This document shows positions 9,420 through 21,600 of a stretch of 64,000 bases of DNA, piece after piece. The stretch lies in NCBI GenBank assembly GCA_964034945.1, contig OZ035962.1, forward strand, positions 17,479,388-17,543,387. The letters run 5' to 3'. Position numbers and translations under genes: made by a program. The stretch is from Chrysopilus asiliformis. Lineage: Eukaryota; Arthropoda; Insecta; Diptera; Rhagionidae. The first letter of the stretch is position 1. Every line of letters starts with the position of its first letter. The notes beneath the pieces were generated by a model. It ran no database searches and was not told the origin of the DNA. It saw only the letters and a program-made list of their open reading frames with translations.

Positions 9420-10480
9420 ATAGCCCGAAAATTATCAAATAATATTAAAAATTCATATGGTCAAGAATAATATTGTACAATTGCCGTTCCAAAACTGAAA
9501 CTTTTTCACCACCCCATGACTTTACGCACTTTTGCATATTTCCATTTAACCAGCAGAAAAACGTGTGCTCAGCTACTGTATTGAGGGAGCTCCACTTATC
9601 GCACCTAGAAAATCACTTGAATCTGCTTTGATTGAAGCCACTTCAAGTTGGAATCAATTCAAATGACGACGATCGACGATCTTTAAGTTGATTTCTCAGT
9701 TAAGCAAGTCATAAAGTCTTGCATTCGAATAAATCGCTTACATGATCGTGAAGAGCATACGAAATTATTTTTTTCCATAGTGTCGAGTATTTTTTTTTTC
9801 TCTTTTATTTTATTGAAAAATCAACATAAAAAGCATAAAAACAACGAACGGAATAAAAGTTCCATTGCATGCAAAAATTTCAAACCGGAAACCAATTTTC
9901 AGCCAACTAAGAAGTTTCCAGCTACCGGCCAATATATACGCGACCATATCAATCACTCATTCAACACCAAATCAATGAATAACAATCAATCGAAAGGCCC
10001 TTTTTCGATTAACCTAAAAATAAATAAATAAATAAAAAATACGAAAAAATATGTGCAAGGAAAGACGAACACCTTAACATTATAAATCAGCATAAAAGCA
10101 GGGCTGCAATGCCTTGGGTATATTTTGAGCTAACGAAAATTTCAAATTGAAAATCGGTAGACATCCATATTATATTGCGTATTTTGAGTAAATAACAGTA
10201 AGGTTATTGGATTACTTTACTATTATCGAGGATTTTTATAATTTCGTACAGTTAGAGGAAGTCTAAAGTCGTTTAAGAAAGTGGCCAGTGGTTTTCTATG
10301 TATAAAAAATTAAAAATCAGTCGAAATATAACTTTGATCAAATATCAAAGTTTTTTTGTGTGAATCCGGAACAGATTATCGATGGCGAGCAATTTTTAAT
10401 GCTACAGAATTGATCATAAAAATGTTGAAAGTCTGAAGAGGGTAAAATGCTTGTTAAAATTTTTATTTGCTTTCAAAATC
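9420..10480. other. AT-rich DNA, no gene recognised
   Basis: Low-complexity AT sequence. The only frame of note (9780-10031) is lysine- and asparagine-rich and looks compositional. Confidence 0.5.
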
Positions 10481-10484
10481 CAAC

Positions 10485-10575
10485 AAAAATGGCGCCTCAG
10501 GCAAATATTTCAGAAACAAATATCTCACTATTGAAATTTTTATAATGAAATGCGCCACAGGCGAATATTTTTAAA
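10485..10575 (+). repeat. Family E fragment (GCGCC(A/G)CAGG motif)
   Basis: Contains ATGGCGCCTCAGGCAAATAT and AATGCGCCACAGGCGAATAT separated by AACAAATATCTCACTATTGAAA. The same order is seen at 54420-54490 (AACGAACATCGCACTATTGAAA, then AATGCGCCGCAGGTAAAT). Single motifs recur at 31666 and 39437 and, inverted, near 62033. Confidence 0.6.
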
Positions 10576-10984
10576 GAGGCCGGAAAAGTTTTGGGTTACG
10601 AGGTCAATTACAACACTAGATTGCATAATTCCTGGGCAAAATTTTGGTTTTCGGGTCGCCAAACAAAATGACGAAAACCTGGTCTGCCCTGGCCATTCCG
10701 GGACGTGTCGTAAATATAGGGGACTAATTTTTACAGTGAAAAAGCTCTCAAAAAAGCGACCGAATATGTTTTTTTTTAATTGTGGCAAGAAATGCATATT
10801 GATATCGAAAAGGCGAAATCTCAAAAATCGTAACTGTTTAAAAAAAATTCTAACCTCCCTATTTGTGTATTTTCGTTATCTTTCGCTCTCTCTCTCTCTT
10901 TCTTTCTCTCCCTCTTTCTTTCTTTTTTTCTTTTTCTCCCTTTCTCTAGCAACACCGATGGTCTCTTAACGACACCAACAACAC

Positions 10985-11080
10985 CAACTATAGACCTTTG
11001 GGCTGCGACGCAAAACCTTACAAATGTTGCAATGCATCCATGGTTCGCAATCCATGTAAAACTGTAGGTGCCCAGCATGG
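10985..11080 (+). repeat. Partial SINE body
   Basis: Matches, in inverse orientation, the middle of the SINE at 17713-18020: GCGACGCAAAACCTTACAAA, then TGTTGCAATGCATCCATGGT, CGCAATCCATGTAAAA and CTGTAGGTGC. The tRNA-like head and the ATGATG tail are not present, so this is a fragment. A pyrimidine tract ending CTCTAG lies just upstream (10880-10950). Confidence 0.65.
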
Positions 11081-11179
11081 ATGAAAAATATTTAGGGACC
11101 TCAACCGAGGAGCCCCAGATCCAGGGTTCGATCGTTTTCAGTTTATAGAATGATATTGAAGCTAGGCCTAAAACCTTAA

Positions 11180-11564
11180 GGTGCCGCTCCACATGAGAGT
11201 AAATACGTGAGTAACTCTCAAAAACTCTCGAGAGTTACTCGCAGGAGGTTGTCCATTTGAGAGTTAATTTCGGCGATTTTTCTCTTTTCAAGACCAATAT
11301 CTTGATTTTTTTGACATCTTGCTTTGGCGAGTTCTCGAGAGCTACTAGCGAAATTCAAACGTCGTTCGTATCTGGCGAGCAACTCCCCGAGAGTTCAGTG
11401 GGTGCGTGTCGACTAGAGAGTAGAATCACTTTTGACAGCTCGCAGAAACTAGCTCGCGAGTTTTTGCGAATTTCTGCGAGCGACTCTCAGAGACGTGTTC
11501 ATTTGCGAGTAGCTGCTATCGAGAGGTTCTCGCCGGCATTTACTCTTATGTGTTTATGTGAACC
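11180..11564 (+). mobile_element. 385-bp MITE, GGTGCCGCTCC family, empty copy
   Basis: The left end is GGTGCCGCTCCACATGAGAG preceded by TTAA (11176-11179). The right end, read inward, is a diverged version with AAGAGTAAAT. The body is dense in the palindromic motif CTCTCGAGAG and GAGTTACTCGC. The reverse complement of this element recurs at 13911-14970, where a hAT element is inserted; here the insertion target GTGTCGAC (11407-11414, approximate) is intact. No coding sequence of its own is recognised. A TTAA duplication would suggest piggyBac; a TTA duplication would suggest PIF/Harbinger; the flanks do not decide. Confidence 0.85.
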
Positions 11565-11589
11565 AGAAATGCTATTAAAACTCTAACCA

Positions 11590-13170
11590 AGATGAACACT
11601 AAAATCTAAACCAAAGAAAAAAACGTATACCAACTCATTTTTACGTCCAGACTGAAGAAATTTTATTAGAATCATCTCATCAGAAAAAATGAATTTAACA
11701 GAATTTTGCCCATATCTCTATATTATACAAGAAGTTCCTGCAAGTTCTTTGCAATAAGAAAGTAAAAAAGATGTATTTCTTAAAACCCGATTTACCTGCG
11801 TTGATCAGAACTTTGTCAATTTGAATGTCATACAACCGGTCAACAATTTTTAACGTCATTTGACGAAAAAAAAATCGAATAAATTGACGACCATGTCTCA
11901 TGGGCGACTCAAAATCGAAAGGTGGACAAATTGAATTTCTTTTAATGAATGAAACTTGAAAAATTCGTGAAGCCCACAATCGATTTGTTTGTATTTGAAA
12001 TGTTTTCATAAGGTAGGTATTTTTTTTCTATATTACGTTTTACTTATTCAACTTAAAACAAAACAAAAAAAAAACAAATCGAGTCGGGGGTATAAAAGCG
12101 ATAAAACGGCAAAAGAAATGCTTGCACCAAAGGTCAAACAGACATAAAAGACGACAAAAATTTGATTTTTGCCATGATAAGCAGTGTCAGAGTCAAAAAG
12201 GTGTATTCGAACTTCTTCAGTCTTGCGCTGTTTTTTTTTCTCTGAAGTTTTTTTTCCCTTTTTTTTTTTTTTGTTAAAGTTACATATGTAGGCTTATAGG
12301 AGTGTAGGTATATATCAGGTGAGGTGAATTGAACGTAAACTGTGAGGTAGAGTATAGCTCGATGATTCTTGCATAGGGGTCCCAGATAATTTATGCAATT
12401 TCCTGTTCTCAGTTTTAAAGCCTGACTCTTTAGATACTTTTGACAATTTATACAACTAGAACCTATAAGTTTTTAGATATCATAAGGCTGAAAAACGAAT
12501 TTTCAGTAACCATCAGCGATATATACAGCGAAAAACGACAGGAAAAGGTGCTCAATTGAAATTAATTATGTTTTACATTAGGTATGTGTATGCTCGGCTC
12601 ATGTCACATTCGAAAGTATCAAATTTAAATAGAGCATAATTCTTTTATCAAAGGAGGTTATTAATTTGATTGATTGATTGATTCACAGACATGTGGCTTG
12701 TTAATGGGAGGTATTTACATTATGCTGACAAAGTTTATGCCCGTTAACAAAGTTTAGTCGAATTTCTGAAACAACATGGAAATTCTATCTGTTTTATATT
12801 TTTACAGATATACTCGTGCATGTAGAGTGTAGTGTTTTGTCGACCTTTTTTGAATTTTTTTATTATAAGTATCTGAATTTGGTTGCGTTAGACCCGCCAT
12901 TTCGAAATTATTTCAAGAATTCGGAATATGAAACAATTTTTGTCCAAGTAAGACTTTTTTCAACTTTAGATTATAAGGATTAAATCTGGAAAAGAGAATA
13001 TTTCTTAAATTGAGAACAGAATTTCTTGTAAGTATAGAAAATTAATTTCTCCCTTAAGAATATAAATACTTAAAATTTATAAGGAGCTGTCCATGAAATA
13101 TGTCACGCTAATTTTCGCCTTTTAACTCAAAACCTCATCACAATTTAATACCTCGTCACTTTTTTTAGCG
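11590..13170. other. AT-rich DNA, no gene recognised
   Basis: Contains T- and A-runs (12225-12275), a short TGAT repeat (12666-12682) and a TATA-like GTATAAAAG near 12089. No supported gene or element. Confidence 0.5.
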
Positions 13171-13176
13171 TTTTTA

Positions 13177-13740
13177 CTTTCCTCTTCTATAGAGGGAAAG
13201 TATTGTATTCATAACTTAAACCGACTCGAGAACGGGGCAGGTAGAAACTTTCTGATCAGTACGAAATCCGTTTCAGACAAAACTATCAGGATGTCCGTGC
13301 ATTTGTCTGTCGGTTTATCCGTTGCACAAATCTTAAATATCTCGAGAACGCGTTGACCTAGCGACTTGAAAAACCTTTTGCAAAAACCGTGATTTTCTAT
13401 CAACTTTTGGAAAAGTAACGGTAACTATAACGTGGACCTGCCATACAATTTTTTTGAGAAAATACCAATTTTCAAAAATTTCTCGAAACTTATGCGCTTT
13501 TGGGAAAAAATGAATATAACAAAATTGAAAGGATATAAAATTTTCTACATTTTTTGCTTTACCGGGTTTTTTGTATCTATAAAGATATTTGAAAAAAATT
13601 CAGTTTTTTGAAAATCTCTCGAAAACTACGCATTCTTATGAAAAAAATCATTATTGTAGAAAATCAAATTTTCTGCAATATTTCCTTTAACGATTTTTAC
13701 TTATCTTTGACAATTCTCAAGGTATTTAAAAAAATATATT
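13177..13740 (+). repeat. Dispersed repeat family A, copy 1
   Basis: Starts with the hairpin-prone CCTCTTCTATAGAGGGAAAG and then GTATTGTATTC, continues AACTTTCTGATCAGTACGAA, GGATGTCCGTGCAT, a short GTCTGTCGGT tract, ATCTCGAGAACGCGTTGACC, and a T-rich tail with AAATTTTCTACATTTTTTGC. Copies at 48377 and 53739 share the order and strand. The CTGT tract is short here and expanded in the other two copies. Confidence 0.8.
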
Positions 13741-13910
13741 AGTCATATTTGTTGAGCTACAGGGCACAGAAATGGTTTTTTTGGACTATATTATCGTAGA
13801 AAATTCCTAGACTCTGAATCTGTTTGATAATAGAAAATAAAAAAAGGGCAATCCTAAAAATTAAGATACGAACCGAAATAAAAAGAAATTTCTGATTTTG
13901 ATCCGGTTAC

Positions 13911-14970
13911 GGTGCCGCTCCACATGAGAGTAAAAGCCGGCGAGAACCGCTCGATAGCAGCTACTCGCAAATGGATACGTCTCTGAGAGTCGCTCGCAGA
14001 AACTCGCAAAAACTCGCGAGCTAGTTTCTGCGAGCTGTCAAAAGTGATTCTGCTCTCTAGTCGACACCAGGGTTGGGACTTGAGGATGTGTAAAAGTTAC
14101 TATTTTTGCCCAAAAAGGGTACTAGATTGAGATAATGTGGTACTAGACTTTTTTTTAACTATCGTGCAACCAAAATCGTTTTTTTATGCTTATTACATAG
14201 GAGTCAAAAAAAATTCAAATCTCGTAATTTGAGAAAAAAAAATCCATAACCCATTTGGATTGACTTTTGCGCTGTAAATATAACTGTTCTCGGTCAAAAA
14301 ACACTAGAAAAACTCAAAAAAAAAAAACCAAAAAAAAATTTCTAGATGTATTTGTTTTAAATTTTTGCTTTTATTTCAATTTTAAATTTTTGTATAAACT
14401 CCATCTAAAAACTTAAATTTCGAGAAGAGTTTTGAGCTATTGCTAATATAAATCATATTTCCGTGGCCTACGGTTGATTTTCATATCTCCCTTAATAAGA
14501 CGAATTCAGTAGTCTTTAATTAAAGAGTTGTGGCGGGATCATTTAAAAAAGTACTGTTTTTTCTAATACATAGAAAAGTGATGGCTTTTTAAAGGGAGCT
14601 TTAAATTCAAATAAAATCATTTTTTATAAAAACCATGAAAAGGTACCAGATTCATAGGCTGTGGTATTTACTAGGGTACTAAATGAGTCAAAAAGGTACT
14701 AGATCTAGTACATATGTACTAAAGTCCCAACCCTGGTCGACACGCACCCACTGAACTCTCGGGGAGTTGCTCGCCAGATACGAACGACGTTTGAATTTCG
14801 CTAGTAGCTCTCGAGAACTCGCCAAAGCAAGATGTCAAAAAAATCAAGATATTGGTCTTGAAAAGAGAAAAATCGCCCAAAATTAACTCTCAAATGGACA
14901 ACCTCCTGCGAGTAACTCTCGAGAGTTTTTGAGAGTTACTCGCGTATTTACTCTCATGTGGAGCGGCACC
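13911..14970 (-). mobile_element. GGTGCCGCTCC-family MITE, inverted copy interrupted by a hAT element
   Basis: Reverse complement of 11180-11564, with clean termini on both sides (GGTGCCGCTCCACATGAGAG and its complement) and TTAA after the right end (14971-14974; the left flank is TTAC). After removal of the nested 668-bp insertion and one 8-bp duplication, 384 bases remain, matching the 385-bp empty copy. The terminal repeats are about 24 bp. Confidence 0.9.
14068..14735. mobile_element. Non-autonomous hAT element with 8-bp target duplication
   Basis: Ends are CAGGGTTGGGACTT and its complement (14-bp inverted repeats). The flanking 8-mers are identical: GTCGACAC at 14060-14067 and 14736-14743. 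A CAGGG terminus and an 8-bp duplication are the hallmark of the hAT superfamily. The uninterrupted target is present once in the related copy at 11180-11564, which proves the insertion. The interior is AT-rich with repeated GGTACTAGAT and related motifs near both ends; no transposase frame is seen. The autonomous source is not in the window. Confidence 0.95.
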
Positions 14971-14979
14971 TTAAAGCTA

Positions 14980-17710
14980 TCCTTTTTAAAGGTTTTGATT
15001 CAGTTCGTTTAGCTTTTTTTCCAGAGGGGTTCGGTTTATGGCTTGGTTTTAGTTCACTAGAATTTCAATGGTTCAGTGATTTTTTGGTTCGGTTCAAAAA
15101 GCTGGTTTGCAGTTTGGTTGCTAGTTTGTGATAATGACGACCTTCTTGATATATCAATTTTTTTATCAAATAGTTTTATACAAACTTTCAAGTTCATACA
15201 ACAATTTCTGGAAACAATATCCGGAGTTTCGTACGTTTATAGAACATTGGAAATCTTCTCACTGACAAATATTGTTATTCACAGATTTTTCACTGACAAA
15301 GATTGTTGTACACCGATTTATTAGATAAAGTGAATGCCAAAAATCTTAAACTAAAATCTCGCAACTCCATGAAATCCAGAAAAAGGGATAAACTCTATTG
15401 TAATTTTTCTGCTTACAGGTCATAAAAAATATAACAAAATATTATATTATTTTCGTGAATGTTTTCACAACCGATGTTTTCACATTAAATAAATACAAAT
15501 ACCACCTTTCTATGAGAAGTTATTAAAAAATCTAACTCAAATTAATTGTACTAAAGAAACACAATTTTACAACTCCAGCATTTAATAAAAATAAATAGCA
15601 TCTGGCTTGAGAAACTTTAAAACTCATTACTGCTAATATTGATCAATTGATTAAATAAATTTAATAATTTAAGCTTATCAGCACAAACGCAGCTATTAGC
15701 ACTGATTAATGAAAGAATGTTTCTTATATTTTGTAAGAAACTAATATTCCAATATAAACACATCGATCGGTTGGATTCAGATTTTCCGTAACAAATACCG
15801 ACGTACTGATAGCTTGAGATTTTTTTTTTCGTCCGGGTTCTCAAATCTGAACTCTATATGATTTCTATTTTTTTTTATTATTTATCAAAACTCAAAACAT
15901 CTGTCAATCTAAGCAGTGAATTTAATGTACATAATTTAACGTCAGAATAACATTGAGTTAAATTACCTTATTTACATGACAGTCATACCATAAACAAACA
16001 ACAATTCTAATATCAACTTATTTTATTTAAAATTCACCAAGAATGTGATACAATATAATATCGCTAGAATATGCAAGTTTTTAAGATTAAATGCAAATTT
16101 TGGTGACTAGTTACGATTTAAATACGGCGGTTATGAGAAAAGATTAGAAAAATCGCATTTCAAAATGTTTTAGAATTTGCAATTTTTTGTGATTAAGTGC
16201 AAAACTTATATTCAGAAAATATTTTCGTTATATAAATCGCCAAGATTTTTGGGTTCGGTAACTGAAATGGAACACCAATTTTTTAAACAGAATACGGCAA
16301 AATGATTTACAGAGCCCCAAATGAAAATCATCTTAATTTTTTGCGCTCTTTACGTTCTATAAATAATCCCAACGGAAATGGCAACAACACCGATAAAGAG
16401 AATTGAGGCAAATACTTTGAAATCCAAGCGTCCGTTTGGTGAAAATCGTAGAAAAAAATGTGTCGCATGTAAAACATGCGATTTTTTGTAATAGCAATCC
16501 CCAGCCAAAATTTTTATTGAAATTTTTTAGTGGAGTAACTGCATATAAATATTGGGTTCCACGAAAAATTTTGGTGGACCTTGTTTTTAAAATCCTTGTC
16601 CGAGCCCTTTTCGAACCCAAAAATTTCAAAACCCCTAGAATTATGAGTTCTCGCATGTTCCCAAAAACCACTTAAGGTCGTAAAGTGGTGGTTGCGACAT
16701 TAATTTTATGGTTGCGATGGCCACCTTACGGCCTTTTGCACTACTTGGGTTACGTCCCTTTCGAGTTTAAAGTTTTTAAGCAATCTTAACCCCTTTTGAG
16801 TTTAAAATTTTGAATAAAAAGTCCAAAGTCCTTTAGAATCCAGACTGAACTTTTAAAGCTCTCTTTGAGGACACCTTCCATACGTAGACAATTCTCTGAA
16901 GGGGTCAAGCTTGGAGAAATCGATTTTCTTGCATATTTTTAAAGTACAACATTACGAACTTTATCTCTAAAAATATTAGGTTGATCAGATGAAAATTGCC
17001 GAAGTTATGCTCGGAAAATTGCCAAAGTTATACTTTAAAACGGACGTCATTTTGTTCGCAACTGATTTTTTTAAATTTTGGCCCGACCAGGGCAACATTT
17101 TTTATCTGAAATCAATCAAGTGATTTGCAGGACAGCAGAAGAGATAAAATTATATTATTTAAAAAGTATCTAAAGCCTGGTACCTTTAGTGTCTGCTCAT
17201 GGGAGCTTTCCCAGTATTTTTGTTTATCGAATAAATTTGAATTTCGATAACCTTTTTATTTGCAGTAGAATGAAAGTTACCACCACTCTCCGTATATGAT
17301 TTCAATTTTATTTAAACTAGTAAAATTTATAATTATTTGAATCCAAAAGGAATCATCTGCTTACAGAGCATGGATGAAAAATTGATTAACTCTGCTGAGC
17401 CATGATTTAAAAGAAGAATCGGAACTCGATATTATACTTTAAGCAAACGTAAGCAATTCTTGTAAATGGATGCCGAATTTTGAATAATTTCAAACTTTTG
17501 GCGGCATATAATAAATATTCGAAAATGCTAAGTTCATCTTAACCTCTTGCCTTCCAGCGTACTATAAAAAAAATGTGAAAATGTGGCGGAAACCAATATT
17601 GGCGCAAAAATTTGCCACAGTTCAACTAAAACGTCATCTACTAGTTTGATCTTTTGCTAAATGCAGTTTTTTTTCAATTTTTGAAAAAACAAAAATGGAG
17701 AATTTGCTGA
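14980..17710. other. AT-rich DNA, no gene recognised; one weak inverted repeat
   Basis: No frame or element is supported. A short imperfect inverted repeat at about 16674-16731 pairs AAGGTCGTAAAGTGG with CCACCTTACGGCCTT and could be a MITE remnant. Confidence 0.45.
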
Positions 17711-17712
17711 AT

Positions 17713-18020
17713 TATCATCATCACCCACGGCGCTACAGCTCTAGAAGAGCCTGGACCTCCTCAAATGAGGATTCATAACAATTCCTTCCCTGATTCGCAC
17801 CTACAGTTTTTACATGGATTGCGCACCATGGATGAATTACAACATTTGTAAGGTTTTTGCGTTGAAACCCATCAACAGCAGAAGCCGTGATAGCAATCTA
17901 GACCAAGCGGTAACTATCACTACTCATTTCGTAAAGCAAGTTGAGTGGACTTGAATCACAGCGTGCGACAGTCAGAAATTTAACCACCAAGTACTTTACC
18001 ACTTGGACTACGCTGGATCA
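17713..18020 (-). repeat. tRNA-derived SINE
   Basis: Read on the minus strand, a tRNA-like head carries a box A match TAGTCCAAGTGGTA (18010 down to 17997) and a box B match GATTCAAGTCC (17957 down to 17947), spaced as in a polymerase III promoter. A unique body follows (with AACCTTACAAATGTTGTAAT) and a tail ending GCTGTAGCGCCGTGGGTGAT with ATGATGATAA. A fragment of the same body is at 10985-11080. The ATGATG tail after a GGCGCTACAGC-type block resembles tails of insect non-LTR elements, which could supply the reverse transcriptase. No clear target duplication was found. Confidence 0.7.
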
Positions 18021-18193
18021 AAGCAAAATACAGTTCTTTAAAAAAAAATTTTTTTTTAACGTTATTTGTGTCCTAAGGAAGCAACCCTGAGAGTTTCATT
18101 GATCTACCATACAAAAAAGGTTACCTGTGGGCAGGAGGTTAAATGAAATGACCAAATTATCCTAAATGTTTCTTACCGTAATGGCATTTCTAA

Positions 18194-18412
18194 TAGACCG
18201 TTTACATTTGCGAGTTTGGCCGGAATTTATTATTTAAAATTTATTCCGCGATATTTGTTAATTTATTGCAGCATAAGTTTACTAGCAAAAGACTTTATAT
18301 TTCGAATTTCTTACGGCGATTTCGTAATAGAGATTTTTTCCGGAACAAATTTCTGAAGTTTTGTGTCACAGAAAAAAGTTTTCCGAATAAAGTGTCAGAT
18401 GTAAACTGCCCC
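18194..18412 (+). mobile_element. TAA-flanked MITE, TTTACATCTGACA family, copy 1
   Basis: Starts near AGACCGTTTACATTTGCGAG and ends AAGTGTCAGATGTAAACTGC. Flanked by TAA at 18191-18193 and 18413-18415. Its right flank is the left flank of the next copy. Confidence 0.75.
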
Positions 18413-18415
18413 TAA

Positions 18416-18668
18416 GGGTCCGTTTATGCTTGCGATTTTTTCTTAAATTTCTTCGCGAATTTCATTCAGAATTTTATTCATCTATAGCAGCATAAACTCA
18501 CTTAGAAAATGGAAAAATTTGATTTTTTTCCGGCGGTTTTTTATGAAAAATTCGAGTTCCTGCGTCTTCCGGTTGCGCAACGATTGTATTGAGTAAACGG
18601 TTATGCCACATGAATTTAGTGTCGCAGAATAATATTCACGAATTAAAGTGTCAGATGTAAACGAAGCC
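18416..18668 (+). mobile_element. TAA-flanked MITE, TTTACATCTGACA family, copy 2
   Basis: Starts GGGTCCGTTTATGCTTGCGA and ends AAGTGTCAGATGTAAACGAA then GCC. Flanked by TAA at 18413-18415 and 18669-18671. Three-base T(T/A)A duplications are typical of PIF/Harbinger elements. The inner part shares CAGCATAAACTCA and CGAATTTC-type stretches with copy 3 (62401-62677). The pair abuts head to tail with a single TAA between. Confidence 0.8.
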
Positions 18669-18674
18669 TAACAT

Positions 18675-21600
18675 GAGATTTGTTGTCGAATAAAATACTA
18701 AATTCTATGGTGCAAAAGAGGCAGAACAACTAATTTTATATAACCGGAAGTGAACGTAAAATTACACAAATGCCGTCGGCAAATTGTACTGAATTATAGC
18801 ACTTTTAAGAATTATATGTTATATTTAAAGTGATTTAAACACATTTTGATAAACAAAAGAAGACCAACACAAACATTATTAAAAACCCGTCGGCAAAAAA
18901 AATACGTAAAATTTTTAAAAAAAAAACGTTTTTAAACTCACCTGATTATTGGGTGATCCGCGTAGGGAAAAATGTGACATGTCGTGTATCACAGTCTCAA
19001 TCATTCAATTGCTTTTTTCAATAAATTTAAATTATTATTCACCCACATAATAGATTAACACAAAAACACTATTTTTTATTTCTTTGCTATTTTCGTAATT
19101 TTTTTTTTACAAATTTTACTTAACTTTTCTTTAGTTCACTACACCAAGAAGAAAACTTTTAACTGGTTTAAATTCTTTTTATCATTTCGTACAAACTCTT
19201 GTTTGAAATGGTTTAAATTTTTGTCATATTTTAGTACTATCGAACATTTTCCCGAAACAATTCTGCACTCTTGATTAAAATTGCACTGAAATCGGTAACC
19301 TTTTGGTAGCACTTTGAGGCGCGAAGAATTTAAAAATCCAAATTCACTTTAAAATCCGTTCACATTAAACCGTCGACACATTTTATCCGGAAATTTTTTT
19401 TTTACAGATTTCTGTTACATATATCTAAAAATTGAAAATGAAAATCCGTGTAAATTGAGAAAACGCTGCTATAGTTCAAAAAAAAACAAAGAAAATGACC
19501 ACAAGATGCTAATTCGAATCTAGTAAAAAACGAATTTTCAGATAGCTTTTGAGAAAATATGTTTCTTGTAATGATCGAACAGCAGCGCCATCGGACAATC
19601 AATCGGAAGATACAAAAAAAAGTTATTATAGAAAAAATCGGGTTTGTTTCGCTCTTTTTTCCTTGAGAAAATCACCTTCTATAATAGCAGCGTGGCACGG
19701 TAGCCAAAACTTCACTGTGTTGCCCGTTTGTATGTCACCTGGTGTAGAGATAATTGCCACTCGTTTTACTATTCTCTTTTTCCCCCTATAAAACCACCTT
19801 TTCCACACATACAAAAATTACACTCCACACAATGACAGACATTAAACTCATATCATAATAATAACCAGAAAAACAACACATTTTACATTCTATGGGTTAT
19901 ATGGGGTGCTTTTTTTTCCATTTCAAACATAATCATGATCGAAAACGGTATCTATGTAGTTATGTTGCTAAATACATGTCTCAATATATTTGATACGACA
20001 CATAAACGACTCTAAATAGTCGAATCGGCGGCATAATTCGATGTTGTTTTAAGCTCTTTTATGCTTGTAGTTAAAATCTATGTGCAACATATAATTACAA
20101 CTACTGTTGTAACATGAAAAAAGTGTAATAAAAGCGGTTATGTTGGATAGCTTTTTTTCAATGTTTTTGTTTCTTGCCTTGTTTTGTTTTGTTTTCATAA
20201 TTTAATACGTGCTACACATCGAACACTTTGGGGTAAAAAAGCACACTGAAGCCCCCCAAAAGCAAGACAGAGATAGACGAATCGAAATGACCCATTCTCT
20301 CAATCTAACTCCCCTTTTAACCCCTTCGGAGATTCTACAAACCAGAGAAGCTAAGAAAGTAATAAAACATAAGTTCAAATTATTACATTAGAACGAGATA
20401 GAGAAATAATAGGGGGGCTAATATACGTTTTTTTTCGCGATATATTCGGTTATAATCAAACAGAGACAGGATGATTATTATTTTTAAGAAGGTTTTCGGC
20501 ACAGATTTCTAACAAAAAAAGGTATGTTTATTATTGGTCAGAACAGGAGATTTTTTTGAATGCTTTTCAAGTGGATTTTAATTGGATTGGTTTTAAAATG
20601 GCCAACACTTAAAAAAACACCCACCGGCTAAATTACAAACACGCACACACAAACAACATATATTTCTATCAGATTTTGGATAAATCTTAAAGATTTTAAA
20701 AACAGCCACATGATTTAGAACTTGTGTAAAATTTTATTTTAAAAAATATCGCAAAAAACAACGAATTTTAAAAATTCCAGGTTTTTTTTTAATTTTCAAA
20801 CTTTTTTTTGGGGATCTGCAGTTATTTTTTAAAACGCACATAATTTTTTACAGGTTTTCATCCCCTAATTAAAACGCTCAAACATTTAAAAAAAAACAGT
20901 AAAAAACAGTAGAAAATTCCACTTTTAAAATTCAACACCCGGTAGTTTTTCTTAAAAACGTACTCCCGTTTTAAACATAGCTACGGCAACTCAATTAAAA
21001 CTTTACTAAAATACCCTGAAACCCTTAAAACCTACAAACCACTGTTTTACCCGTAAAAACCAATTATTTACCCACACTAGCGATTCGCAAGGATCTAAAA
21101 ATGCATATTGGACCACCGTCAATAATCGAGTATGGATGGAGCCCCGGCCCGGTGAATCTCAACGAACCGGTTTACTTATGTTTCGCGGTTCCTACCCTCC
21201 AAAAAACAACAAATAATTTGTTCAATAAGCTCTAAACAGAATGGAAAACAGAAAAAAAGCGTCCAACATCACGGATAAGTTTCCAACTCATACCACAACC
21301 CCACCTCGAACTCACACAAGCTCGATTAAAGCTTACGAAAAAGCTTCATCCAATATTAGCTCAATTATGACTTTTTGGTCTCCCCAAATCCCTCATGCTT
21401 TTTTTTAATTCGTGGCTCCCATACAAAAACAGAAAAAACTGTCCACAAATTGCGCTTGCTGCTTTTATTAGAGTAGTTTCGATATACAAAAACACATGCG
21501 AATAAGTGGGACAGACAATCGCAATCGGTTTTTTAACGGTTCAGTTTTTTTTTTCAACCGCTTCAACTACCCCGCCCATCAAATGTATACAAACGGTTTT

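Noticed and set aside
10550..11192. 139-codon plus frame and 123-codon minus frame
   Set aside because: They run through a pyrimidine tract and a SINE fragment in opposite directions, with low-complexity LSLSLS and RKKERKRERKK stretches.
11257..11586. 109-codon frame inside the GGTGCCG MITE
   Set aside because: The MITE is palindromic in motif content and its sister copy is inverted; the frame has no transposase features.
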